NCBI GenBank assembly: GCA_022701365.1
Contig: JAKUHH010000230.1
Coordinates: forward strand, 372,001-436,000
Source of the DNA: Mycocentrospora acerina
Lineage: Eukaryota > Ascomycota > Dothideomycetes > Pleosporales
Direction of reading: 5' to 3'
DNA: 64,000 bases
Positions 12,654 through 22,958 of the stretch are shown piece by piece. Position 1 is the first letter of the stretch; each line of letters starts with the position of its first letter. The notes under the pieces were generated by a model, which made no database searches, was not told the origin of the DNA, and saw only the letters and a program-made list of their open reading frames with translations. Both the position numbers and the translations under genes were made by a program.

Positions 12654-13877
12654 TCAGAGGAGCGAATCGAGTCTGGTGAAAACACTCAGACACGCGGCGA
12701 CAACCTGTAGCAAGACGTCAGCACCCTATCAAAATATCATTGTTTAGCCAATTTACCTCGAGCTGTAGCTCTTTGTCTTTGGACCCGTTAACTTCGTCTG
12801 TGATGACCTGGCCCAGGTTGGCAGCTATGCCCTGGCCCCCACCCGATCTCCTTGCAAAGGGCCATTGCGAGTACTCTGCTAACATCTCATCCACTTGAGC
12901 AAACGCGCGTTCCCTCGATTCGTGTCCAAGAGTCGTCAGGGCGTTTTCGAGTACGTTGGCGGCGTAGGCAGCGCAAACCATGGTGATTGTACGAAGATAC
13001 CTAAATTCCAGCTCTTCGGGAAGGAACTGGCTTCCTGGCAGGACAACAGTACGGTTGGTAAGAACATTCCGCACTCGGCGCCTAATCTCTTCCTTTGCGC
13101 CGCCGTCTGCGACGGGATGTGTGGCCATGTCAAAGAGGAGGAAGTTCTTCTTTTCTGTCCGTAGGATACCCTTATCGACGAGTCCTTTGCACAGGCGTTC
13201 GCGTACTTGCTTCAATTGGTAGCCAATCTTCATTAGGTTCCAGGTTTCGCCTGGAATGTGTCAGCTGTGACCCGAGACAATTCCATTGAGCACAGATTCA
13301 GAGACATACCGCTCATGAGGTCGATCCATGAATTGACGCTCATCTTCTCGCTGGATTTCATCATTTTCAACGCCTCGTCCAGCAGTACCTCTCCTGTCAG
13401 GGTATCGTCGATGACCTCAATCACTCGATCTGCCAGGGGAAATCGCCGCCGCGACGAGTCTTTCTGCATGCTTATGCGCCCTCTGAAGGCCAGTTCTATG
13501 ACAATGCATCCTCGTAACGCATATGAAATGTTGTCGTTCCAAAACGACAAGTATCCCTAACCTCGAGTATCAGCTTGCATCCAAGGGGCGTGCCCGGATC
13601 CCACAGCACACACCTGCTTGTCTTTGAGGCCCATGAGAATGATTTCCTCCATGAGCGTCAGCTTGGGCTGCTTGTTCCTCTCTGCACTTTCGCTGATATC
13701 CCGTGGGTCGAATGCGATCTTATGGCCGTTCTCGGAGCTTTCGTAGGATGTTTCGGGGGCTCGGTCGTCGTTGCGCCTGGGTGCTGGTGAGCTGACCCTG
13801 CTGCCCTCGTCGTCGCCATTGCCGGTCGCGGGGCCGGCCCCTCCTCTTCGGCGCGTCAGACCAGAGGTCGAAGCCAT
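12654..13877 (-). CDS. VPS74: Golgi PI4P-binding protein Vps74/GOLPH3
   Basis: Four exons, 13877-13614, 13556-13310, 13250-12757 and 12704-12654, code for 351 residues in one frame. Residues 1-70 are charged and disordered. The GPP34/GOLPH3 domain follows: LTLMEEIILMGLKDKQ joined to GYLSFWNDNISYALRGC across intron 1, then LADRVIEVIDDTLTGEVLLDE, TWNLMKIGYQLKQVRERL and LLFDMATHPVADG. The last exon is only 51 nt. It supplies VVAACLSVFTRLDSLL, the C-terminal end typical of the family, replacing the stop met inside intron 3. Vps74 binds phosphatidylinositol 4-phosphate on Golgi membranes and retains glycosyltransferases there (family knowledge). No key element looks lost. Confidence 0.95.
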
Positions 13878-14373
13878 TTGATGCGGTGGTGGGACTGGTG
13901 GGGTGTCCTGGTGAAATTATGGGCGGTGCTCTCGGTGAGCGCAGGCGCAGGGATGCAGGCGCTTGGGCTGCGCGTACGTGTGCGTGGGGTTGCACTAGTT
14001 GCGGACAGCTGATGATAGAGAGGGTTGCAGGTCTGGCGGTGAAAATAGGGGGTGGTGCAATGAGTCTGTACGAAAGCGTTTAACATATGTTTCCCGTGTT
14101 GCATAGGGCATCAGCGGGACGTGTCGAGGCCTGCCAAGCTCTCCCAGCGATCCACAGACGCCCATCAACAGGCATCGCAGCAGGAATGACGACAACGCGC
14201 ACGCGCACAGGTGGATGCAGATTGATGTGGATAATATCATTTCCATTGGAAGTACACGGTGCCGACCCAGGCGACTGTTTTACACGCAGGGAAATATTTA
14301 ACAACGCCGGAAGAACCGACTACCAAAATCCACTCATATTCTCTATATCAAGCACCCAGCTTTCTGATACTGT
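13878..14373. other. Intergenic, VPS74 promoter
   Basis: About 500 bp between the VPS74 start and the stop codon of the acyl carrier protein gene. It should hold the VPS74 promoter. No gene is supported. Confidence 0.5.
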
Positions 14374-15065
14374 CTAGTGCGCTATCATGCAGTTAGTATC
14401 TGGGGTGGGTATGAAGTGGGTTGATGTCGCATCCTTACCATCAGGCTGGGCCAGGATGTATTCAACTGCTTGCTTGACTGTGATATCGTCAGTACACGGT
14501 AGAAGTCGGGTAGTGGGAGTGAATCCTACCGCTGTGGATGGCATCGGCCTCCTTGTCTGGAATTTCAATGCTGAACTCCTGCGTATTCGTCAGAGCCGCT
14601 CTATATGTCCACCAGCCAAAAAACTAACCTCCTCAATCGCCATGACGACCTCTACGGTGTCGAGGCTGTCAAGACCAAGGTCGTTGTGGAAGTGCGACTC
14701 GACGTTAAGCTGCAATATACCAGTCAGCTGGGCCTCTAGTAACATGTGCCCCTCTTGCGTGGCTAAGTACCTTTGATGTATCCTGGACCTGTATATGAAT
14801 TAGCCAAGGCTTCAAACCCCCCCATCGCATCTCCCCTCACCTTGTCAAAGTTCTTCAACAGATCCATAATCCTGCCCTGAACCTCGTCCTGAGACAGTCC
14901 TGCGCTGGCGGAATAGCATCGTACGGCCTGGAAGTATGCGGCGGGCGTGATTTGCTTTGGCTGGGCGAAGGCGTTGCGCGCGACGGGGCGAGCCATTGAG
15001 GCCTGGCATTGGGGTGCAGCGCGGACGGCCGACCTTGCGGACCTGAGGAGAGCTGTGCGGAACAT
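14374..15065 (-). CDS. Mitochondrial acyl carrier protein, complex I subunit
   Basis: Six exons, 15065-14841, 14788-14771, 14709-14629, 14578-14530, 14477-14439 and 14381-14374, join to 139 residues. Exon 1 codes an Arg-rich mitochondrial presequence (starts MFRTALLRSARSAVRAAP) and helix 1 (RIMDLLKNFDK). Exon 2 is an 18-nt microexon giving VQDTSK. Exon 3 carries the DLGLDSLDTVEV motif, whose Ser96 should receive 4'-phosphopantetheine. Exon 4 gives EEFSIEIPDKEADAIHS, exon 5 VKQAVEYILAQPD, and the last 8-nt exon only Ala-His-stop. In mitochondria the protein serves type II fatty-acid and lipoate synthesis and is an accessory subunit of NADH dehydrogenase (NDUFAB1 family). It faces the complex I 23-kDa gene across a shared promoter. 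Confidence 0.95.
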
Positions 15066-15441
15066 GTTGAACGGGGCTTGCGAGTATCGAGGCGGGACGG
15101 TGAGAATGGACGAGATGATGATGCGAGAATCTGAACCGCTCAAACTAACGGTTATGTAAGCACAGCCCACCGAGGAAGGAAAGCACGACCAGGCACACCT
15201 TCCAACAGTCAACCTGGAGATGATAAAGGTGGGAAATAGAGTCTGCAATGTGATGGAACTGTTCTAACAACCGTCCACGCCCGATTTTTGCTACTCCAGA
15301 TTTGCCTCTCCTTGCCATTGCCGTCATCGAAAGCCTTGGCCAATCACAGCATCCGCGTTTGCACGTCGAAGCTCGAATTCGCTGCAACCAACCTCACCTT
15401 AATCGACAAACACGACCCTCAGCTCCTTCTCAGCGCCCACG
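15066..15441. promoter_or_regulatory. Bidirectional promoter of two complex I genes
   Basis: 376 bp separate the start codons of the acyl carrier protein (minus) and the 23-kDa iron-sulfur subunit (plus). A CCAAT box, CCAATCA at 15340-15346, lies about 100 bp upstream of the plus-strand start. CCAAT boxes are the target of the fungal Hap/CBC complex, known to control respiratory genes. That this site controls both genes is inference. Confidence 0.55.
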
Positions 15442-16266
15442 ATGGCCAGCACGAAGCCATTGACGATGCTGGCACGCGGCCACTCAGCTGCAACTCTCCT
15501 CCGGTCGTCGCAATTCGCATCCGGCCGCCTCCCCTCGCCCGCCACCGTCGCCTTCTTCTCGACGACCATTCCTCGCGCCGCCACTCCTGCAGGACCACCA
15601 CCCCCGGGCTTCCGGTTACCGCCACCGAAGAAATGGGACGAGGGCGAGGGTGCGCTGGACCGCGCGGGCAAGTACTTCTTGCTCATTGAGATGTTTCGCG
15701 GCATGTATGTGTCGATGGAGCAGTATTTTCGGCCACCGTGAGTAGCCCTACATTGGCGAGCGACGAGCTTGCATTGTGTCTACTGTGGACAGAGGGGTTC
15801 TGATGACACCGCAGGTACACAATCATGTATCCGTTCGAGAAGGGCCCCATTTCACCCCGCTTCCGAGGCGAGCACGCTCTGAGACGGTACCCCACGGGCG
15901 AGGAGCGCTGCATTGCCTGCAAGCTCTGCGAAGCCATCTGCCCTGCGCAGGCCATTACAATTGAGGCCGAGGAGCGCATGGATGGCAGCAGGAGGACCAC
16001 ACGTTACGACATCGACATGACAAAGTGCATCTACTGCGGTCTGTGCCAGGAGAGCTGCCCCGTTGATGCCATTGTAGAGAGTGAGTCAATATCCAACACA
16101 CGAAACAGAAGGAGTTATGTGCTGACACAAACCAGGTCCAAACGCCGAGTACGCAACGGAGACACGAGAGGAGCTTCTGTACAACAAGGAGAAGCTACTG
16201 GCAAACGGAGACAAGTGGGAGCCCGAGATTGCCGCGGCTGCCCGCGCAGACGCGCCATACAGATAA
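15442..16266 (+). CDS. NADH:ubiquinone oxidoreductase 23-kDa subunit (TYKY/NDUFS8)
   Basis: Three exons, 15442-15737, 15815-16080 and 16136-16266, give 230 residues. The N terminus is an Arg/Ser-rich mitochondrial targeting sequence followed by a Pro-rich segment. The core has two [4Fe-4S] ferredoxin motifs: C131-X2-C-X2-C-X3-C (CIACKLCEAICP) and C170-X2-C-X2-C-X3-C (CIYCGLCQESCP). These ligate clusters N6a and N6b in the hydrophilic arm of complex I, near the ubiquinone site. All eight cysteines are present. The C terminus (ETREELLYNKEKLLANGDKW) matches the family ending. Intron 2 splits a Ser codon and restores VESPNAEYATE. Confidence 0.97.
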
Positions 16267-16670
16267 ACGATGGTGGGAGATACTCAAGATCTGTATATAT
16301 TTTAGGGAGAGTGGTCATGTTCTGTTCAGCAACTCTGATTTCCATTTGTCAATGTACAAAAACCAAAGACATTGCAATTCTCAAAGTCTCTCCGTATTGT
16401 GTGACCAAAGAAGTACGAACAGTCCCAAAAAAAATCATTTGGTGCAATGACACGTGGAAGAGATTGTGGTGATATTCAAGATCTTACATACATACATACA
16501 TACTCCTAACGCTCAGATAATGCCAGCTACTGCATGGTATCAAACGCCAAATGCTCCCCCCAAATTTTGTGCATCCCCCCGAAATAGCGATGCTTATTTA
16601 GATATCCCGCATTATACCTATGCTTTCACCTACTCCAATCCCTCCCGTTCACCCCTGTGCCGGGGGGAGT
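16267..16670. other. Convergent 3' intergenic spacer
   Basis: 404 bp between two converging genes. It holds a short CATA tandem (about 16487-16503) and AT-rich, probably untranslated sequence. No gene is seen. Confidence 0.5.
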
Positions 16671-18338
16671 TCATCTAGCCTTGAACGTTCCCTCAAAGCC
16701 CGGTCGCTTCTTGACCTTCTTAGCAGGCTTCTTTGACTTCTTCTTGCCCTTCTGTCCCTTCTCTTCTCTCCGCTTCTTCAGGTTCTCGTCTCGCTTCTTC
16801 TGCTGCTTCTCCTTGCCTTGCACAACATTTGTGAGTCTGTCCTTCCACTCCTGCTTGCTCTTCTCCTTTTGCTTCAGCTGGCGCTTCAAGCTCTTCTTCA
16901 AGAGGCCAACATCGTCATGTACCTTCTCACCCTGTGCCCTCTTCTTTGCATTGAGCCACAGATCCTTCTCCTCAATGTCCTTGCGCTTTGTCTCGTCGAG
17001 ACCACTGATCCGTGCATGCTTCTTTTGTGCAGCCTCCAGAGCAGTCTTTGTGTCGGACTTGCCCTTCTTTTTCTTATTTTCAAGGAACCCGGACAGGCCG
17101 CCCTGCAATTGTTGACCGTCTTCCCACGCGACTCTGCCGAAGTTAAAGTTGCGTTCGGCTTCTGGCGATCTCGCTGGGAAAATTGATGGTGAGCCCGATC
17201 CGCCTCTTATCCGTGCGAGCTGCTCCTCAGCCTTTTGTCGTGCTTCGTCCTCCTTGGCCTCCTGACGACTTGTCTTCTTGGCTGCCTTCCGCTCAGCTTC
17301 CTTCTTCCGCCGCGATTCAATGAGCTCTGCTCGGTTTCTGGCAGGCCGTCCATCAGGTCCATCAGCCTTGCGCGATGCACGCATGGCATCAAGTTTTGCA
17401 TTTAATCGAGCGCGGAAGTTGTCGTGGCTTTGTTGGTCAAATACAAAAGGCTTCTTCTCTTTCTTCTCAGGTGCTTCATCGCCGGGTGGAGGGATGGTGG
17501 ACGAAGATGATGAATCGGCAGAGACGACAGAAGGCGAGGTATTCGAGTTTTCAGCAGCTGATGCATCGGTAGACTGAACCTCATCAACGAGACCGCTGAC
17601 GTCGAGGTCTTCGACGCGATCTTCTGTGTTGTCGAACTTGTTCTCCTCTTCATCATCTTCGTCTTCTTCATCAACCTCATCCTTCTTTGACGCTTTTGTG
17701 TCGGCAAGATCAGTGAACTCGGACTTTTTTGCCTTCTGCGCCTCTTGCTGCTTCTTCTTCTGCAACAGCTTCTCCTTCTTTTTCTCCTTCTTCTTCTCAG
17801 CCTTTGCCTCTTTCAAAGCTTGCGCCTTTGACTTCTTGACTTCGTCGCTATCCCCGGGTGTGTCTGCATCGACACTCTGGGTTTTCTGCTTCTTGGTCTT
17901 GATCTTAATGCCTTCCAAGGGCTTCTCCTTCTCGATGTCCATGTCGAGGTCGGACGACTCTTCCCCAGACAGCTCGCCCTCGCCCTCGAGCTCGCGCTTG
18001 CGCTTGAGAGCATTCTCATCCATGACGTCCTTGGCGGTCTTGTGGGAGGCGGGATCCAGCTTTGCGCGTTTGGCGGCCTGTCGCTGTTCTGTCGTCTGCT
18101 TCTTCTTCTGCTGCCATTGTGTCTGCGGGGAGTGGTCAGCACGAGGTCGCCGCGCTGGGGCAAAAGTCGCGTACGCTGGTGATGCTCTCGTCCTTGCCGT
18201 AGTACTCTTTGGCGGGGATGAGGGACATGAGCCCTTCAAAGGCCTGGGCGTGGCTCTTCAGGCGCGCCTGGGACGCTCAGTTAGCGGCAAACGGCATGCG
18301 GGCGCCTTGCTGCGGCATACCTCGAGATTGTCGCCCAT
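16671..18338 (-). CDS. SURF6/Rrp14-type ribosome biogenesis protein
   Basis: Three exons, 18338-18321, 18267-18175 and 18122-16671, give 520 residues. Exon 1 codes only MGDNLE. Exon 2 gives ARLKSHAQAFEGLMSLIPAK and YYGKDESITS, the conserved N-terminal block of fungal Rrp14. Exon 3 starts TQWQQKKKQT and is extremely Lys/Glu-rich, with long charged helical stretches. The SURF6 domain occupies the C-terminal half (SHDNFRARLNAKLDAMRASR, RNRAELIESRR, NFNFGRVAWEDG, KKSLKRQLKQKEKSKQEWKDR). It ends in a basic tail that should act as a nucleolar signal. Rrp14 functions in maturation of both ribosomal subunits and in cell polarity in yeast (family knowledge). Confidence 0.93.
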
Positions 18339-18916
18339 GTTGCAGTGTGTGCGAGCGTCGTGCAAGCTCCTGGATGTCGTAATGGCTGCTTCTGGAAGTT
18401 GCGCGGCGGCAAGTGGGCGGGGAGTCGTTGCAGCGGAACGGTCGTGTGCGAAAATGCATTGCAGGCCAAGATTTCGCAGAGAACTTCCGCGCTAGTGCGA
18501 GACCCTCTGGGCCCACCACCACTTTTCAATGGGCCCAGCCGACCAATCGAGCCGGCAGCCTGCCAACCACCCCAGAGCGACGTCCGCCGCGTGCCCTGCG
18601 CGCCGCTCCTTCACCACCAACATCAGCCTCGATGCACTCGGCGAATTGTGGCTTGGTACTGGCAGACCGGCTCGTCCGCATCTCTCTGCCCCAAGCATCC
18701 GCCTGAAGACGACGTGTTTGCTAAGCTGCTGCCCCCCGGAGACGCGTGTGCACAGCCACGCCAACAGCAAGCACAACCTCAGCTGTGCTTTGTCGCTGCC
18801 TCTATATCCATGTCTCAAGTGCCCCCACAACTTCCCATCCCCGCCAGCGCGAGGCCGAGTCACAAGCATTTCTCTACTGTCCTGCCCCTTCCTCGCCATT
18901 TCACTCTCTCGCTCAA
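18339..18916. promoter_or_regulatory. Divergent promoter between RRP14-like and orphan gene
   Basis: 578 bp between two head-to-head start codons, so it must hold both promoters. Pyrimidine-rich tracts precede the plus-strand start (18880-18915). No specific binding site is claimed. Confidence 0.45.
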
Positions 18917-20612
18917 ATGTCGTCGCAGGCTGTTGAAGCCAGGTCCTTGCAGAGTCTAACAGCGCTTGCCTCCAATCCGCCGTCATACCCAAGAAACCCC
19001 ACCCACGTGAAGCATGAACCACTGGTGCTGTATATCGCTCGCGTTCCTGGCAGTAAAGGTGCGGCTGTCTCGAGTGTATTTCCTTAGCATGCTTTTAATG
19101 GCGCTTCAGATGTATTCCTCACGCCAATGAAACCTCGAGAGAAGGTGGTTACAGCGGAAGACATTACAAGCTCTCTCTATTTCGTTCATGTTGAGCAACC
19201 TGAAGACGCCCGGCTTATCAACTCCCTCGAATTTCGAGATTTTGACTACACTGAACGCCGTCCGACATCCGCTGATGGCTCTCCTATGCCAGCCATTGCT
19301 CGCAAAGCCGTTCCAGCAGCAACAGCTCCTCTGCGGAAGCCTATTCCTGGAGTTCTGGCGTCCATGAGCGACTTTGAGAACAGGCAAAACATCAGTGCAG
19401 GAAACTATGCACAAAGACCTGGGACACTCGGTCCGAACTTCACCTCGCGTTACTCATCTGACACACCTCAATACGGAAGCGAAAATGAAAGACGAGCGTC
19501 GTCCTCAACAAGGCCCGTTGGTCAGCCATGTCCTGTTGGCTCAACTCTCACCCTGATTAGACGCGACCCTGCAAGTGGCGCTCAATGGAATGTCGCACGA
19601 ATCGAAGACCCGCCTGTACTTGAAGTCTCCTCTACTGGGCTGAACGATCCTTCCACAAAGAAGAAGATCGGGGCTCCTCTGTATATCCAAGTCTTAAACC
19701 CTGGGTACTCCAAATTCCTTCATTCAGACAGCACAAGTAGATCGCCATTACCGCCTCGTCCTAGTGATCCGTACGTAGAATCGTACCAAGGCAGTATGGC
19801 ACCGTGGCCACGTGCATCAGACTCATATTCGGACAGCCCATCCTCAGGTAACGAAAATATATTCAGTCGACGACTTTGGATGGAAGGATCACAACTCACC
19901 AGCGGTGGATTCGGGCATCGAAAAAGGGGTTCGCACGACTTCAGTTCTGAACGACCAGGTTCTAGAGGAAGTCAAAATTCGCAGTCAGACAGACCAGTGC
20001 TAAATCATCGCACTTCTTCGTCATACTCTTTTCTATCTCCTGCCGATCAAGGATACAGCACTATGCAAGGTAATGCTAAGTTTACGTTTTTCCGTGGGTA
20101 TGTATTTACAAGTCCGTGGAACGGTCGATGCGAGTTCATTGATAGCGTAGGCGGAGGAGCTTTGAAAGTAAGTAACTTTTCATATTGTTCTGTCGGGTCT
20201 CGCATTAACTGTTTCCCAGTGTCGCCATATTGTTCCAGGACTTCAGGGTGCACCTCCCTCCACCATGCCCGTGAGCGAATTGAGATTTAATCTCCCGAAG
20301 AGTGTTAAGACGCCTTCTCCTAGGTCAGAGGAATCATCTAAGCGATCATCCTTGTTCCACCGAGGTCGTCATAGTCGGAATAATTCTTCTGTAGCCATCA
20401 GCAGAGAAAGTGGTGTGAAAGACGCAAGAAATTCTCTAGACCGTCTAGATCTATCACTGGGACAAGAATTTGCAGGAGGTGGCATGGGTGGTAAACAAGC
20501 AAAGCTCGGGAAGCTCATAATTGAAGATGAGGGTCTCAAGATGATGGATCTATTAGTTGCAGCGAACCTCGCGCTGTGGTGGAGGGCGTACGAGAAAACG
20601 GGGTCATTGTAA
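18917..20612 (+). CDS. Conserved fungal protein of unknown function
   Basis: Three exons, 18917-19058, 19110-20167 and 20220-20612, keep frame to 530 residues. Exon 1 (MSSQAVEARSLQSLTAL...) ends YIARVPGSK. The first intron splits an Asp codon to give DVFLTPMKPREKVVTAED. Residues about 35-110 (EPLVLYIARVPGSKDVFLTP, SSLYFVHVEQPEDARLI) look like a folded N-terminal domain. The middle, about 110-300, is Ser/Arg/Pro-rich and probably disordered. A second ordered block, about 310-385 (NAKFTFFRGYVFTSPWNGRC, FIDSVGGGALKCRHIVPG), is interrupted by intron 2. The C terminus ends GKLIIEDEGLKMMDLLVAAN and ALWWRAYE. I recognise the protein only as a widespread ascomycete type without assigned function. It diverges from the RRP14-like gene. 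Confidence 0.85.
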
Positions 20613-20947
20613 AGACACATTAGTAGGGTCTTCGGCTGGTGCATCGAGAGAGACCTAAAGGAACGGATAAGAACATAATACAGTACTCTTGTAAATTACA
20701 ATGAAAAGTTTCTATAATGTAAGATGTAGTAGCTCAGGTTTGGGTACTGTTACTCAAGCACATGAGCTCTTCAATTAGTGCTCCAAAGACTTACCCGTTC
20801 TCTGTCAGAGAAACCATTTTGCAAACTATAGGGAATTCACTGATCACCGCCTCCCGAAAGCACTCAGTAAACTTCATCCAGCTGAAGATGGCACGGATCC
20901 GCAAAAACTCTGAGTTTTCAATATTCTTGTGAAGAGTAAAGTTCTCC

Positions 20948-21254
20948 CTATGTACTTCAACGCCTGCTCTCCCTCTTCACCAGCGGTGTTGCAAGATGTG
21001 AGTTATGGCCTGAGAAAGCATTCCATAAGTGTCTCGATGAAGCAAGAGAAGATCAACCTCAATTACAAGATGTTCAGCTTGAAAAATATCACTATGGGAG
21101 TATCTACGGCGTGAAGCATGTTGTGATTGAGGATACGGGGAGAATTGAAGGAAAGATTCTAGTGACTTTAGTTCAAACCCCTGGTACGGATCATTTACAC
21201 TTACTCTTTGAGCAGTGCTTGCAAATGTGCACTTGGCGTAGTAACTACAGCTGA
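20948..21254 (+). pseudogene. Possible gene relic, fragment A
   Basis: A plus-strand frame without a start codon reads through about 100 residues to a TGA at about 21254. It contains coding-like text such as ARCELWPEKAFHKCLDEARE, then LEKYHYGSIYGVKHVVIEDT and GKILVTLVQT. Composition is protein-like: mixed charges, with no runs. I find no upstream ATG in frame and no convincing splice donor to fragment B. I do not recognise the family. It may be a decayed gene or an internal exon of a model I could not complete. Confidence 0.3.
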
Positions 21255-21451
21255 CAGTTGGCAGGTAAGTGCGTGGCAAAGATATTGCCACCAAGGAGCT
21301 CTCTTTGTGAATGAGTATTTTGACGTCTTACGTTGATTTCTTTTCCACTTCCTACTCTTTATCTACTTTGTCTCTCACTCACTGACACCATACAGTCGTT
21401 TTTGCCTTGGGCTATAAATGTGTTCACAGTAATATATGTTAGCTAGGGGGA

Positions 21452-21770
21452 TTGTATATCATCCACAGCTCCGACCCTCGTCTTGACTTCAGCTTCGAGT
21501 TCGAAGGCGTGCTTAAGGTAAAGTCTAGCGAGCTATACACATTTAAAGATCCAAGCTATGAAGAGTTGCACGGGTACATGTTGCGCATACAGCGAGAACA
21601 CAGGTACCGAAAAGACGCCGTCACGTTCAAGCAACACTTTCAAAACGCACTCGATCAAGCTGTACTAGTCTAAGAAGTTCAAGCTCAAGAACATGGGATG
21701 ATGGTGCCAAACTCTATGAAGAGATTGAAAAGGAAAGGGTGATCTGGCTCCGAATGTGATTGTAAGACTC
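21452..21770 (+). pseudogene. Possible gene relic, fragment B (frame-broken)
   Basis: A 73-codon open frame with no ATG (first codon TTG) reads DPRLDFSFEFEGVLKVKSSE, then LYTFKDPSYEELHGYMLRIQ, and stops at 21673. The text continues in another frame from about 21662 (SLRSSSSRTWDDGAKLYEEI, then EKERVIWLRM, stop at about 21770). A coding-like frame broken by a shift suggests a pseudogene. An unrecognised intron is the alternative. The family is not identified. Confidence 0.3.
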
Positions 21771-22958
21771 ACTGTGTCTGCTAAGATGGGAGTTTAAATT
21801 CAACAAGCAATTTTGGTTCATTACTTACTGACACTGAATGCTATATAACACGCAAGATTGAATCTCTCTCTCTCTCTCGATCCCTATGGTTGAAGAAGGA
21901 ATTCGATTCTCCACTGTACATGGAGGTAGTACCTGATCATACTTACGAGAACATAATATCATCAATAACACTTACATGGATATGATGGGATAGCGGCTGC
22001 GTTGAGGTTAGGAGGCTTCAGTTTGCGGTTTAGGGGTGAGATTACACAGTTCAGCGAATCGCTCACTATGAAGAGGTTTCTTGGGTAGAGAGGAATGCGT
22101 AGAGGCCTGATAGGTGAGAGTTATTGAAGATATTGTTAAAGTTGGGGTTCAAGTCAGGAATTTTGAGAAAAATGTCAACGACGTCGGTCCTACATCAATT
22201 CGTGCGAGGATTGGACGGATTGTTTGACCGGAAGTAATTTTTCACATGTTTTCCCATTCCGATTTTTTAGCTGAAACTTTCTTGGGCTCGAATGATTCGT
22301 GTTAGACTAATTCTTCGAGTCCTCGTGCCATTTAGTAGGCTTAATCTCAGGGGTATTTTCTAGAGGCCTGTCATTACGCCATTATAGTGTCGAATTGAAA
22401 GAAAACAAATTGTGCAAACCTATCAGGGAGAAACAAAAAGAAATGAAGGTTATGAGGAGGATTCAAAGCTCGCACCGATGTACGAATTAGATCGTGCATC
22501 AGACGTCGTCGGGAGCGCCATGCCGTAAATCATGCAGTCATGACTGTCCCGAAGCCATCACGAGCGACCCATATTTCGTTGCATGAAAGTGGAAAATCCT
22601 CGGCATCGAAATGGGTTTGCCTATGCATGAAGGAGCAATCCCACCTGTAACAGCCTCGACACACAACATCCCAACTGTCAACGTTTCAGGTTGGCCGCCA
22701 CCAATGATTCTTTGAGGCTCAGTTACGGAAGAACATGATCACCCTTTCAACATTTAGGCATTGCATGATGTACTGTAAACGCGGATGCGGCAGAAGCAAC
22801 TGTGTCAAGCCAGGAGTAGCCGGCGATAGTTGCGTAAAAGGAATAGAGTACTTGGTATTTGAAAAGAATAGTCCTTGAACGGTGAACAACGAGTTTAACG
22901 TCCTTCATTCTGCTCTTGTTTATCGTTTCTTTGTTGTGCATGTCTCTCTTTCTACATT

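Larger units (their letters stand above)
20613..22958. other. Long spacer with decayed coding fragments
   Basis: 2.35 kb without an intact gene. Two coding-like fragments at about 20945-21254 and 21470-21775 are listed separately. A (TC)8 microsatellite lies at about 21863-21878. The rest (21.9-22.9 kb) appears non-coding and includes the promoter of the plus-strand gene starting at 22959. Confidence 0.5.

Noticed and set aside
12308..12685. 125-codon minus-strand frame at the end of the VPS74 region
   Set aside because: It overlaps the 51-nt terminal exon of VPS74 on the same strand in another frame and has no family features. The spliced VPS74 ending explains the region.
17626..18495. 289-codon plus-strand frame (Ser/Phe-rich)
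   Set aside because: It is the antisense shadow of the Lys/Glu-rich RRP14-like gene. Ser/Phe runs mirror the Lys/Glu codons.
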